DNA of 64,000 nt, from NCBI GenBank assembly GCA_947179485.1, contig OX359246.1, forward strand, positions 14,942,001 to 15,006,000, given 5' to 3'. The position numbers were made by a program, and so were the translations under genes. Position 1 is the stretch's first letter; each line of letters starts with the position of its first letter. The stretch is from Allacma fusca (taxonomy: Eukaryota; Arthropoda; Collembola; Symphypleona; Sminthuridae). This document shows, piece after piece, positions 44,822 through 56,879 of the stretch. The notes beneath the pieces were generated by a model, which worked only from the letters and a program-made list of their open reading frames with translations, was not told where the DNA came from and searched no databases.

Positions 44822-47593
44822 CTATCGACCGTGGGACTGATTAGTACGAATGTGAACAGCCTGAACAACAAGATTATTGAACTTACCGACTATTGTGATA
44901 TTTATAGAAGTGACATTGTATGCCTTACCGAAACGTGGTTAAAACCAATTGACAAACACATTAAATTGAACGAATATAATTTGTATAGGCACGACCGGGA
45001 AGGCAGGAAGGGAGGGGGTGTGTGTATATTTGTTAGGGAGAAGCTCATCAGCTCGAGAGTATACTTTGCTGAGATAAAATTCGCTGAATATGTTTGTGTT
45101 GATATAAAGGAGTATCAGGAATCGCTAGTAGTGTGCTGTGTTTATAAAAGTCCAAATTCCAACTGGCAGGAGGATGAGGATATTTTAAAACTTTGCGAGT
45201 TAATTAGCATTAGGTATAAATTCTTTGCTATTTGTGGAGATTTTAATTCACCTGACATTTCATGGAGGGACAATTCATGCAAAGGCTCTCCCGATGGATT
45301 TTCTAGTAAGTTTCTTACGCAAGTAAATGTTTGTGGATTGAAACAACATGTAAATTTTATTACACGGAATAGAAAACTTGATAAGCCTTCCACAATTGAT
45401 CTCCTGTTCACAAGCATTTTGACTAACGTCGCCAGTGTTCACTCAGATTCTCCTCTTGGGGCAAGTGACCATGCTGTTATTAGAGCCGACATTGAGTTCA
45501 CTCACAAGGTACCAGGCAAGAAAAAGTACAGAAATTTCAGCAAAGGTGACTACCAGGGCTTAAGGGATCAACTGTCTCAACTGACATTGGAGTCTCTCGA
45601 GAATAAAAGTGCGGAGGAAATGTGGATGTTATTAAAATCAAGTATAGTTGAGGCTACAGATAGGTGTATCCCCGAAGTCCAGAATCGAGCCACATCGTGT
45701 CCTAGGAGTATTCACAACATCATTAAAAGCAAGCGAAGAGCATGGAGAATGTACAGGAGAAACAAGTGCAGATGGGAAGAATACCGGGATATTAGGAATC
45801 GTCTAACTAAAGAGCACCGAGATTTCCATCGGAGTGTGGAGGACAAGATTTGTGAAAATATGAAGGAAAATCCAAAAGCGTTTTATAATTTCGTATCCAA
45901 TAAGCTGAAAGGGAAGAGCTGCTGTAGATTGTTGAAGCTGGATGAGAAAATTATTACAGAGCCAAAGGAGATTGCTAACACTTTTAATAATTATTTCCTG
46001 TCAGTATTTACAAGGGAGGAAGAGGACATTACCATATACTTCAGGGAGTTCTGGTCGAAATTTGAGGAATGTGACAATGGATATAGGATCAATAATGTGC
46101 CAATGAGTGGTAACATCGTAAGGAAGGCTATTGAAGGTATCAAAGCGAATTCAACCCCGGGACCCGATGGAATCCATCCCAGGGTGTTGAAGGAATGTGC
46201 GGAGATATTATCACCTTTACTATCAAAATTATTTACAGAATCACTCAATACTGGTGTGATTCCGACGGACTGGAGAAAAGCGAATGTTGTGCCTATATTC
46301 AAATCTGGAGATAAGGAAGTCGTCTCGAACTATCGCCCAGTGAGTCTAACCTCTGTTGTGTGCAAGTTGCTGGAGAGAATTATTCGGGCCAGAATAATTT
46401 CATTCTTGATCAAGAACAAGAAACTCAACAACTACCAGCATGGGTTTCTTCCGAGAAGATCGTGTTTCACGAATCTATTGACAGCACAGGAGGATTGGAC
46501 AAGAACATTAGACTTAGGTGGAGTTACAGATTGCATTTATTTTGACTTTTCGAAAGCTTTTGATTGTGTTCCACATACACGGTTAGTGAACAAACTGCAT
46601 GATATTGGGGTTGGAGGATATTTAGCCAGATGGATTGAAGGGTTTCTGCGGGACAGAGTACAGTGCACAATAATTGAAGACATCCAATCAAGTCCGGTGG
46701 AAGTGATTTCTGGGGTACCTCAGGGATCTGTACTGGGACCAATGCTATTCATAGTATTTATCAATGATTTGATGAATGGGATAAAGAACCACCATCCTAC
46801 CTACGCTGATGACCTAAAGCTGTACAGAAGAATCGACACCATCGAAGATGTAATGTCACTGCAGAAAGATATAAACTACATATCTGAATGGACGAAAGCT
46901 AATGGCATGAAAATTAACTTGAAGAAATGTGAAGCTCTGCATATCGCAAGAAGTCTGGGACAGCCTTCGTATTTGTACACAGTTGACGGTTCAGGGATAA
47001 ATTTCTGTGAATCTGTACGGGACCTTGGATTAAGGGTCACAGGCACTTTGAGAAGCACCGAACAAATTCACCAGGTAAACCGGAAGGCGGGAGCGATTCT
47101 CTACATGATCTCAAGGTCTTTCAAGCATCTTAATCCGAAACGAATCACCAAAATCTACGAGACGTACGTCCGTCCTATCATTGAGTATGCCATAACTATA
47201 TGGTATCCACACCTAAAAAGGGAGCAATGTCTCTTGGAAAGTACGCAGAGAAAAGCCACGAAGTTAGTTAAGTGCCTGAAGGGTATGTCGTACTTGGATC
47301 GTTGCAAAGCCTTGAATTGGGAGACAGTGGAGGAAAGGGTGAAAAAGCTGTCGTTAGTTGAAACATTTAAGATTATCAATTGTAGATATGACCTTGTTCC
47401 GGAACAGTTCTTCACAATTCGGGAGGATGGAAGGCGTCAACCTCAAATATTGAAGCCAGTGTTTAGGCGAAATGCCAGAAAAGGATTTTTTACCAATAGA
47501 GTAATTAATGACTGGAATAGGTTGGATACTGAAGTGAAAACGTGTGAGACCGTGCAAAGGTTCAAGAACGGTTTGGCTCGTAGGCCCTTGTGA
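44822..47593 (+). CDS. LINE ORF2: endonuclease-reverse transcriptase
   Basis: The frame opens directly after the ORF1 TGA and runs 923 codons. There is no ATG near its start; a GTG lies at 44831. Numbering from 44831: apurinic-type endonuclease at about 1-225, with NVNSLNNK, catalytic Glu in CLTETWL (31-37), GDFNSPDISW (from 136) and the SDH motif in LGASDHAVI (near 213). Reverse transcriptase at about 430-700, with GPDGIHPRVL, YRPVSLTS, YFDFSKAFDCVPH (near 570), SGVPQGSVLGP (near 626) and catalytic YADD (658-661). The thumb and C-terminal region is RKAGAILYMISRSF. It nicks target DNA and copies the RNA by target-primed reverse transcription in the nucleus. All catalytic motifs are present. 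How it is translated is unclear; see the finding on readthrough. Confidence 0.92.
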   Translation, partial: LSTVGLISTNVNSLNNKIIELTDYCDIYRSDIVCLTETWLKPIDKHIKLNEYNLYRHDREGRKGGGVCIFVREKLISSRVYFAEIKFAEYVCVDIKEYQESLVVCCVYKSPNSNWQEDEDILKLCELISIRYKFFAICGDFNSPDISWRDNSCKGSPDGFSSKFLTQVNVCGLKQHVNFITRNRKLDKPSTIDLLFTSILTNVASVHSDSPLGASDHAVIRADIEFTHKVPGKKKYRNFSKGDYQGLRDQLSQLTLESLENKSAEEMWMLLKSSIVEATDRCIPEVQNRATSCPRSIHNIIKSKRRAWRMYRRNKCRWEEYRDIRNRLTKEHRDFHRSVEDKICENMKENPKAFYNFVSNKLKGKSCCRLLKLDEKIITEPKEIANTFNNYFLSVFTREEEDITIYFREFWSKFEECDNGYRINNVPMSGNIVRKAIEGIKANSTPGPDGIHPRVLKECAEILSPLLSKLFTESLNTGVIPTDWRKANVVPIFKSGDKEVVSNYRPVSLTSVVCKLLERIIRARIISFLIKNKKLNNYQHGFLPRRSCFTNLLTAQEDWTRTLDLGGVTDCIYFDFSKAFDCVPHTRLVNKLHDIGVGGYLARWIEGFLRDRVQCTIIEDIQSSPVEVISGVPQGSVLGPMLFIVFINDLMNGIKNHHPTYADDLKLYRRIDTIEDVMSLQKDINYISEWTKANGMKINLKKCEALHIARSLGQPSYLYTVDGSGINFCESVRDLGLRVTGTLRSTEQIHQVNRKAGAILYMISRSFKHLNPKRITKIYETYVRPIIEYAITIWYPHLKREQCLLESTQRKATKLVKCLKGMSYLDRCKALNWETVEERVKKLSLVETFKIINCRYDLVPEQFFTIREDGRRQPQILKPVFRRNARKGFFTNRVINDWNRLDTEVKTCETVQRFKNGLARRPL

Positions 47594-48145
47594 TATTTAC
47601 ACTCATAAACCTGTATGAAATTTTGGAAGTTATTACGAGAAAATCTTTTGTAATGTAGAGACACCATGTACTTATATATGTATGTATTTTTGTCTTTGTT
47701 TTGAAGCTTGTACTTGACCAAATGTCCTGATTAAGAGCCATGGGCTCGATCAGTAAATAAATAATAATAATAATAATAATAATAATATTGTCTCCCTGCT
47801 GGGAGGTCGCCAACGATTTCAAAAATCCCTGCTGAAAAAAAGGCCAGCGATTTTCAAAATCCCTGTTGGCAAAAATAATTTCCCTGCAAGTTGTCAAAAC
47901 CCTGTAAAATAAGGTCAGCCATTCTAAAAATCCATGTTTGCCTAACAAATTTCTTTGAAACACGTCAACAAATTTGAAAATTCCTGCTAAAAAAAGATCA
48001 ACGAATTTGAAAATCCCTGTTCACAAAATAGAATCCCTTCCCTTTGAGATTTTCACTGCCGGAAATATCATTTCCCTGCCAGAAATATTTTTCCCTGGGA
48101 AAAATCTTTCCGTCTTCCCACAAAAATCCGACCCCTGGGCTTGTG

Positions 48146-50957
48146 TTTATAAGTGAGTGAGTTGGGGAAATCTGCAATAAATACCTAAGAGAGAGATGGA
48201 AACAAACACACTACCAGATTTAGACTAAATAAATCAATTCTGGTCGCTTGGAAGACCATAGCATTTTCTAGGAAGTATTGAAGGCGAGATTTGTGTCGTG
48301 TATCGACTAAACCCGCGACACTGCGAGTCGCGTTTGGAACTACAAAATCATATCTCGCAATAATGGATGGCTAAATGTTTTCTGTATAAGGGACATTAGC
48401 CCCTGCAGGACTGTATACACAAGCATGCACAAATACCGTGCCTTCTCGTTAATGGAATTAAAGATATTTGGGGAAACAACCCTTCTATCAAACATTTTCA
48501 TCAAAACTGAATCGAGAATAAAAAAAAATTGAACTGCGTACAAAATCAGTCAAACTAACCGTTGAGAAATATTCCGCAATACTTTCCATTTATATACATA
48601 TATCCAGTATGTACCAACCTAATGTAATGTGTTATTATGTAATTGATCTGAATCAGTGTAGCCAACCCGTGGTTTGCAAATATCCGCTGTGTAGTCACAA
48701 TATCCTGTTAACATGAAAATCATTTTCTTCACCTGAAATGTTTTCGAGTCTACTTTTTTATAAATATGTATTTATTAAGTACTTCTTCGAAAATTTCCCA
48801 AGTATATTACAGTTTCATCCCAGTTTATGTCATTACATTTATAGCCTTGAGTAACTATTTCTTACAAGGAAGAATCTTTTACTGGATCTCGACGGTTGGT
48901 TTTTTGAGAGTATACCGTGACTAGGGTATGTCGATTTAAAATGTCCTGCAGTGCAGCGATTTTCCCAAGGGTTCCCAAGGGGTGAAAAAATACCTGCCAA
49001 TATATGGGGATGACGTTATATCTTACTACAATGTAATGTAAATGAAATCCTAGGGAAATTTTAAACGTGCCCATATAAAGGAAATCATGTCTAAGAGGAA
49101 ACCACTACATTCGGAAATTCAGTGTATTTACCTGCCCAGCTAAAAATGGCCAAAAAACCTGCCCAAATGCCTAATTTTCGTCACGTGGGCAGCTTAGTCC
49201 AAAAGGCCCAAAATCAAGGCGTTTTGGCCAGGGCAAGTTGGACAGCACCGAAATTGGATTAGTAGTTTTGATGCAGAATATGAAAATGTATAGCAGCACA
49301 GCTAAAAAAAAGTCACGAATGTGAATGTCGGATTAATCGCTTGTTCGTTAGTATTAACTGAAGAAACATTGGAAGCAAAATTAATTCCATTTCAATGACA
49401 TGGGGGATTTAATTTATCTTTCCTATAAAAATGATTTTCAATCATAGCATGACAGAATAAAAATCATGCAGAATAAAAATATAATCGACACTAATTCCTT
49501 GAAAAATGGCTCGAGTAAAAATCAATGTTCATCCTCAACACGGGTCCCGCAAATAGTGATTTTTAGTTTACATGTGTGTACAAAAAAATACTGTATGGGT
49601 TAAAATTTGAACAGAAAACATCTCTGACCGCAGCATTATAAATACATGTATAGGGATATATGCATATTTGCAGGACGGAGGAGGTTAATTTTACGTCGTT
49701 ACATAAACCGAAACCACATCAATATAAATATCAGTTAAGGTATTTTCGAACGCATTTCCTCCAATATTGCAAATACATTTTCAAATCGACTGCCAATTTG
49801 TGCTATTTTATTCCACTTTTCTACCCAAAATGCCCAAGTGTTCTCAAATGAAAATGCCCGAAATGCCCTTTTCGAGTGTGCCCTATTGAGCCGAATGAAA
49901 ATGCCCTGGCATTTCGGGCAGGCAAGTTGCATAAAATGCTGGACATTTTCAAATCGACATAACCTAACTGCAAAATACCCTCCAACACCTCCACTAGCAA
50001 ATCCTTACGCTAGTCACGCACAGCTAGGCGGATAGAAGCAAACAGTATTTGGACTTGGTGAGGAACAACGTTGGGTATCTGCACAGACCAATTCCCGCAC
50101 GGGCTGTGGACGGAGTGGGCATTAAAAAAATTAAACTTCCCGGTCACGGGAGGGAACGGGTTAGTTATTTTTTTATTCACAGGTTGGGCATCAGTTCTTT
50201 AAATTCCTGACCGGCCCTACCAAACACCCGTCTGCCTTTGCAGCCTGTGTAGAATTCCTGTTGAATAATTTTTGGACTCAGCAGAGGTGATTTGTTTCCA
50301 AAGTAATATTCAGCAATTAATCGTCTGTATCAATAAAAAATGACGAAATTTTCATTCCGAAATACACCCGACTTTTTTTTGCGTTTTGGAGCTCGATGCC
50401 CGGTAATATTGATTCAAGTAAAATTTACTTAATATTAAAAGATCTGACACTAAATTTGAAAGTAACTACAAAAATCCATTTTAACATACTTTGTGCGACG
50501 TTTTTAAGGAATTCTACCTTATTTATAGCTAATAATTTTTGTAATTTATATATGAAAATCTTAAATTTTCTAACAACCCCGTACACAATACCGCTCAAAA
50601 TGCCTATTTTGCAAAACGATTTAGAGATGATGATTTTTTAAATGTCTTTTAAGATGTAGATACATCTAGCTCAAAAAAGATGGATGCTTGTCGTTCCTGC
50701 TTCCTCGACAGCTATTAAGACGACTTTTACTTTGGACGTAATCAGACTAAATTACACAAGAACTGGTCTCTCTGGAGGATGACATTTTCCCCCTAACCCA
50801 ATACGCAAATATGGTATAACAAACCTAATTTGACAATTTTTGGTTGAATTTTTTCTGGGTGTTTAAAATATTTGCAGAACAATGATTACCATTAGTATAA
50901 ACGATGTCAAGGCTTTATGCAGGAAATGTGCATAAGTAATAATTATACATATGTGTT
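48146..50957. other. duplicated intergenic block, no gene
   Basis: 48150-49470 is paralogous to 60945-61750, and 49470-50950 to 38137-39270. AAAATGCCC-type words cluster at 49130-49230 and 49820-49930. No supported coding region. Confidence 0.5.
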
Positions 50958-52314
50958 TCAATGCAAAAAAAGTAAACTAACGGTTGTCTCGAATAAAAAT
51001 TTCACCATTGTTAAGACCAGACCATAATCTACAAAATAATAAGACCCCACAGTAATTCGTAGAGGCTTGCAACTCCTTGCAAATTTTTGAATACCAGGTG
51101 ATTTCTCCTTTCTTGACCAACTCTGTAACGCCTTTTTGGCAAAATCGTCAACTCGAGCTAAATATGTAAACACTACACTTAGATAAAACAGATCACCCGC
51201 TGCAGCAATAAACATCAAAATCGAGAGTATCCCTCCAAGTCGGATGGCCCCGTACACACCAACAACAGATCCGAGTAAGAAGAGCCACGCATTAGCAGGA
51301 ATAATAATTGGGCTATAGATATCCATACCAAATGCAGTCAAAACTTGGAGCTCGCGGTACATCCGCATGAATTCGGATTCCGTTCTTAAAAAGTCATGAG
51401 TGGAGTATTTCTTTCGCCCCAACCTCCAACAAAATGAAAATATTAAATTTACATCCCCAATTTTCATACCCATACGCATATTCACACTCCTTAATAATCA
51501 TGCTGATTAAACTACGCCTTAACAATTTGTTAAGCTTACCGGAATTCTTGTAAAATAAAAACCAATGCAAAAGTGTAGTCCAGAGCTGGAAACGCTGTAA
51601 ACATTAAGCCAAACCAAGCGAAGACTTGATGCATGAGGATAACATCCTGAACTACAACAGCTGGAATGAGCAAATACAACGGCAAGTCAAAAAGGGATGT
51701 TGGAAGGACAGGAAGCTTTGTTTGCAAGATCATCACAACAAAGAAGAAAATTTGTACAACTAGTGTCAGGCTGTACAAAGCTAGAAAGAATACTCCTGGC
51801 AAATCAGTTTTAAAATTATTTCCGAAATACGTTTGAGCCTTTGGAACGAATTTCCCTATTAATCATAAAACACAAACATTAACTTTTAAAATACTAATCT
51901 CATCAAATATTGGATCACAATTGTTATGTCTTTTATCAAAATACTTTTAAACTTTTTAGCGAATGTGATGTATTGGAGCTGAAACACGGGAAGTTCATAG
52001 CGAGTTCTTATTGTGTTCAAATGTAGAGCTATCGCAAGTAACGAGCAAAATGTCCATGTCAATCCCACCATGAAATAAGCCAATTGAATGCTGGGCTCCT
52101 GCCTTCGCCGAAACGTCTGAACAGTTCTCACAAAAAGCCAGACAAAGAGCAGAAATGAGGCAAAAATCGAATAATACCACCAAAATAATTCTTTGGCTTG
52201 CAAATTTAGACGTAGCTTCTTTGTATTTGAGTCCCATCTATATGGCACGCAGCCCAAAATTGAGCACCATATGTAACCTTTAAAAAACGTTTTACTTGCG
52301 ATGTGTCCTAACAT
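50958..52314 (-). CDS. 7TM chemoreceptor-like protein, copy F (intact)
   Basis: Exons 51945-52314, 51540-51855 and 50958-51423, with the same lengths (370, 316, 466 bp) and phases as copy A, giving 383 aa. Introns are 89 and 116 bp. It starts MLGHIASKTFFKGYIWCS, with VPYRWD at the same place. The membrane segments are conserved, and it ends FLFETTVSLLFLH after FVDYGLVLTMVK. Codons are free of stops and all four splice sites are canonical. Together with copy A this is the only member in the window likely to make protein. The role is inferred to be chemosensory by resemblance to gustatory receptors; the ligand is unknown. Confidence 0.8.
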
Positions 52315-52699
52315 TTTATATAAACTGGGTTTGTGAATGAATTTGCTAAATTTTTTCAGTAAGCATTTGAGGCTCTATTGAACATTTTATGGGGAACCTG
52401 TTTGGAACATTTCTGAACAGAAGCAAATGGAAGCTCAAACGTCCGAGTTGATATGTGAACTTATGTGAATGTAATAATCTGAAGGAAGCAGGCCATTCAT
52501 CCAGTGGGAATATAATAAAGACTTGTTTGCGGATATCTCATAATTTTAGCTTCCTCAAACGAACATGTTGCTCAAATATAATGAATAATATTAGTTTTAT
52601 TACGCATCAATGCAACCCATGTAGTCGGGAATAATGATTTCAAACAAGCAGGGTAGTTCACATTAGTGAAAATAATGTCGGGTGCTTAAACGTTTTATT

Positions 52700-53482
52700 T
52701 AAGTATCTATTCAGGTTGTATATAATCATTTATTTTGATGATTTACACTGAATTTCATATTTCGGGAAGACTATACTTACATATAAACAATGGTCTCTAA
52801 TATGCAGCTCTTTTATTTTTAAAGGTTGATCCCTCCAGAACGATTCAAATTTTACTCTGAAATGCCAAAACCTTTATTTCCCATTGTTCAACATGTCTCA
52901 TTGTAACATTCACACACACAACAACCAGCACTGTTTTGGACCATAACTTACATGATTTAGAAGTTTTTAGGCATTTATCAACTTTATCAAATCAAAATTA
53001 GTTACCACCGTTTTGGCAAGAAATTCAAAATTTCAGCTAAAATGATTATTGGTTATACAGAAACTAAAAGTTTTTGAATAAGCCGCAATAACGAACGGGA
53101 ATAACCGGACTAGACGCTTGCGTTGTGCGTTAATTGCTTAAACATTGGGTTAAACAGACAGAATTTACCACCAGATTTCGGATTGCTGTTCCAAATCGAC
53201 AAGTATCGTTCCAGTAAAATTCGGTTTCGTAGTGTTGGGTTTGTTACTAACATTCCGAGGCAATAATTATTACGGGAACGAAATTATTCTAAAATGAGAA
53301 TTTTAAATGATTTCTAACATAGACATATTTTTCGTTTAAAAACAAAAATGCATATACGCAACAAATTTTAATGTCACGATTCCATGGAAACCAAATGGTG
53401 TGAGATTTATGAATTTTCATAACGTTACATTTTTTTTATTTAAACGCATCTAATTCTACTGAAAATGTGCTTGTTACAATAC
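52700..53482. other. intergenic, no gene recognised
   Basis: AT-rich spacer, partly shared with the flank near 25750-25950 and 32700-32760. No coding region. Confidence 0.35.
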
Positions 53483-53758
53483 CAGGGGTAGGATTTTTGT
53501 TACTCATCATGGAAGATATTTTTATATTTTCCCTGCAGAATCTGATGTTCCTGGTTGGAAGTTCAAAAATCCCTGCTGAAAATTATCTGAAAATCCCTAT
53601 CGACAAAAGATTTTCCCTACCAAAGTTTCGTATATTTAAAAATCCCTCTTACCAATTTCAAAATCCCTGCTCAATAAAAAAAATTCCGTCTGAATTTGTT
53701 TCACTGCCTGGAAATGTTTTTTCCTGGGAAGAATCTTTTCACAGGAATCCGACCCCTG
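53483..53758. mobile_element. hAT-like element, CCCTGCTG-word family, short copy
   Basis: The ends are CAGGGGTAGGATTTTTGT and, reverse-complemented, CAGGGGTCGGATTCCTGT. The flanks TACAATAC (53475-53482) and TACAATGC (53759-53766) match at 7 of 8. The interior is AAAATCCCTGCTGAAAAT and related words. It is the uninterrupted relative of 43674-48137. Confidence 0.82.
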
Positions 53759-54644
53759 TACAATGCATTTGAAATTGTCAATTTAAATTAATTTTGTTTC
53801 TGAACCTTGTTTGGTATTCAAACGTTGAGCACACACTTCAGTACAAAATAAATTATTCAAAATATTGTTTCAACAGATGTGGTCCCGCTTTGTGCCGAGT
53901 ATCTTTTTCACAATTGTGAACAATGATTTCGTTACATGGGTAATCATTTAGCTGATTTCCATTTGAATTAATACTTTCTGCCATTCATTTACAAAATACA
54001 TGAAAGATCTCATCAAGTCAATCGGAAATGTCTGCACAAATGTGGATTGATTTTTCATTAAAAATTCTACCACAAAAGTAAAGCATATGTTATGACGCAG
54101 TAGAAAAGCTATTGACAGAAAGCTTTTCTAATTGTAAGTAAATCGTTACATATGTAATTACAACTATTGTAGCTCATACAACACAAATCATTTAGTAAAT
54201 TCACATAACCCCCGAAGCTTTGATCTGTGCAACTGGTGACTATTTTTAATAGTTTCTCTGTTATTTCTCTAATCGAATTTGAACATTCGTGAATGTTTGT
54301 AACAAACAATTTCGAGTGTTTGCTGAGTAATTGTTGCATACGAGGTCTTAGTGTAAATTTCATCTAAACTAATGTAATGTGCCCAAAATAAATTTGTTGA
54401 AATAAAAATGTAATGTAATTATAAATTGTAATAAAAATATAATTTCTAAAAATATAAATCTGCAGTATCTGGAAGGGCCTCATGTAGGAAGGTCTATTAA
54501 TTATAATTAAGGTCAATTTGTGGTCACGGAGCTTCTAAAGCCAACCGCTAAAAACAAAACATTTTACTCCTACTATAAAAACTAAAAGTAGCAGTATTTG
54601 TCTCTTATAACGTTCATATACAGACACAGAAATTCATACTATTT
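53759..54644. other. intergenic, no gene recognised
   Basis: A minus-strand open frame at 54109-54363 has no recognised motif. Otherwise AT-rich spacer. Confidence 0.35.
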
Positions 54645-55261
54645 TAGTGGTCGGACCGATTCAGTCCGGGACCGAAAATTTTCGATTCGATTCAGTTCGA
54701 TTCAGTTCGATTCACGATTTTTTCGATTCAATCCTCAATTGGACTGAAACGAACGATTCAATCAAGGGAGACCATTGCTCAAAATGTATTATTTATGTTT
54801 AATAAAACATTAGAAATTTGAAATAAGCTTTGTCGGACGTTCTAAGTTCCGGTAACTTCAGAGGTTAAGTTAAAGGTCGTCACATTTTCATCGAAATCTG
54901 TGAATTGTTGCTAAAATCAATTGTTTTCCTATAAATTCTAATAAAAATACTAATTTTTTAAGCCGATATTATTTTACAGATAAATCACTTTGTCAAACTC
55001 CTACAAACGCGTGAACATATGCAATATATGTATATAGCAACTCACTAATGGAGACTTGAAATGACAAATACTTAATGTTAAGATTTAAATAACCGCAAAA
55101 GGCAAACGGTTTTCGATTCGATTCAGTCCATTCGGTGTAACCGAATTGAACTGAACCGGTTTTCACTGGACCGAACCGAAAAACAATTTTCGGTTCAGTC
55201 CAGTGCCCTAACTAAATCGAATCGAAAAAACCTGGGTCGAACTGAATCGTTCCGACCACTA
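54645..55261. mobile_element. hAT-like element, GATTC-word family, copy 2
   Basis: Perfect 8-bp duplication TACTATTT (54637-54644 and 55262-55269). The ends are TAGTGGTCGGACCGATTCAG and, reverse-complemented, TAGTGGTCGGAACGATTCAG (19 of 20 identical). CGATTCAGTTCGATTC and GGACCGAA words fill both ends. Same family as 29638-30137. Confidence 0.92.
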
Positions 55262-55269
55262 TACTATTT

Positions 55270-56090
55270 TACACGAGAATAGTGTTCCTGTCGGTGCAAA
55301 GATTGGGAATAACCAAACTTGCAAAATTATAATTGATAATACAAGTACCACCAATTCCGCAACTGGTACTACTAAAATGTGTCAATTAGATTACAAGTTC
55401 AATTAGAAAATTGATTAATGCAAAAATGTTTTCCGTTTTTGATTAGTAGCAAAATTATCTACATGCAGTTTCACTAAATTGAACAACGTGAATTAAGTAA
55501 AATGATCTTGATACAATACATAATGAAACGGAGATGCACAAATAAAAGCTTCCCTGAAGCCTTCAAAGGCTTAAATATTGTAAAAGTTCATCCTTTACAG
55601 TAATGGATAACTTGATGGATTGATTCTATTAAGTGTTTTCAACAATTGTCTACAGCACATATTACAGAACAATGTTTGGACCATTTTTCCGTTAAAACGT
55701 CAATGGGCACGTTGGAGTTACTCGCATTTCGTCCCCACACTCTTAGTTGAAGTGCACACTTTAAGCATTCTGTTAGTTTCTTGGACAGAAATATTTATTA
55801 ATCCTCTCCGAGACAAACGAATTGGACAATGGGATAATTGAATTTGTCAACAAAATTAATTCGAAATCTTGTTTTTTAAATGAGTAAATTCCGGTGGAAT
55901 GTAAATAATCCCAGTCTCTCGGTATAACATACATACGCCATAAACATTTCCCCCCATAAGTGATAAGTCAATACGCAAATACGGTATAGCAATTTAATCA
56001 ATTTGGCAATTTTTGGTTGAATCTTTTCTCGGTGTTTAAAATATTTACAGACCAATTATATATTACCATTAGTTTACACGATATCAAAGC
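55270..56090. other. intergenic, no gene recognised
   Basis: Spacer before fragment G. Its last part (55960-56090) resembles the 3' flank of the other array genes (TTTGGCAATTTTTGGTTGAAT). Confidence 0.35.
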
Positions 56091-56333
56091 TTAATGCAAA
56101 ACAAGTAAACTAACTGTTGCCTCAAGCAAAAATTTTACCATTGCTATGACCAGGCCATAATCTACAAAATAATACGACCCCACAGTAATTTGTAGAGGCT
56201 TACAACTCTTGGCAAATTTTTGAATAACAGGTGATTGCTCTTTTCTTGACCAACTCTGTAGAGCTCTTTTGGCGAAATCGTCAACTCGACCTAAATATGT
56301 AAACACTACACTTAAATAACACAGAATACCCGC
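56091..56333 (-). pseudogene. 7TM chemoreceptor-like fragment G (end of exon 3)
   Basis: Only the last 80 codons of exon 3 remain, from AGILCYLSVVFTYLGRVDDF to the normal stop (TTVSLLVLH-like end). The upstream part is replaced by unrelated sequence at 56334. The frame is open, but without the first five membrane segments it cannot be a receptor. Confidence 0.8.
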
Positions 56334-56879
56334 TGTACATTTGATTTTCAATGCACCACGAGATTTTGAAGTGTAATTGTATGTAGATAACTAAACAATG
56401 TCTACGGAGTTTAAATACTCGTCCGGAGAAGGCAGTATCCTTGTCGTTCTCAGTATCGTCAAAATAAAAGAATAATGGTTCTGACATGAGGTAACGCAAA
56501 TTATTTCCATGATATTGCATTCAACATTCAGGGACTTCAAAGTCAGCAGTAATTACGAAATATCGTCGTCTTCTATATACTTCACTGCCATCATTGCCAC
56601 ATTTCACTGCACTGTACATTCCACTGTAACACGCCGATCACTGGTAATAATCGGCTAATGGGATACATCCACGAAATTAATTCGACAAACTTGTTTTTCA
56701 GATTATACAAATGGGCATCCCTCCGCTCGTTTAGTGTATACAACGAGTCATACACATTCAATTTTCAACGAAATCTTTTCCTGAAGTTTAAAGCATTTAC
56801 ACGGCAATCCTTATTATTAGATACAGTGCACGTTAAAAAAATTAATTTTGAAAAATGTACAAATAAGTATGTGAAAATG

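Larger units (their letters stand above)
43740..47788 (+). mobile_element. CR1-like LINE retrotransposon, near full length
   Basis: A two-ORF non-LTR retrotransposon inserted in a hAT-like element. The 5' untranslated region runs from about 43740 (boundary approximate), ORF1 spans 44018-44821, ORF2 44822-47593, and a 3' tail of ATA/AAT repeats lies at 47754-47788. Both frames are open throughout, so the copy is young or potentially active. The clade is inferred from the ORF2 endonuclease and reverse-transcriptase motifs (CR1/L2 side); the trinucleotide tail differs from the octamer tails of vertebrate CR1. Confidence 0.85.
43674..48137. mobile_element. hAT-like element, CCCTGCTG-word family, split by a LINE
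   Basis: Perfect 18-bp inverted ends CAGGGGTCGGATTTTTGT. The flanks GGCTTATG (43666-43673) and GGCTTGTG (48138-48145) match at 7 of 8. The paralogous block near 60930 (TTGGGCTTGTTTATTTG) is the empty site. The hAT part is only about 400 bp (roughly 43674-43740 and 47790-48137), with AAAATCCCTGCTG words. The rest is the LINE. A short uninterrupted relative is at 53483-53758. Confidence 0.85.

Noticed and set aside
44831-44833. GTG as the start codon of LINE ORF2
   Set aside because: GTG starts are not usual in animals; the shared frame with ORF1 across UGA-CUA is a better explanation.
44380-44871. Minus-strand 163-codon frame over the LINE
   Set aside because: Antisense shadow of ORF1.
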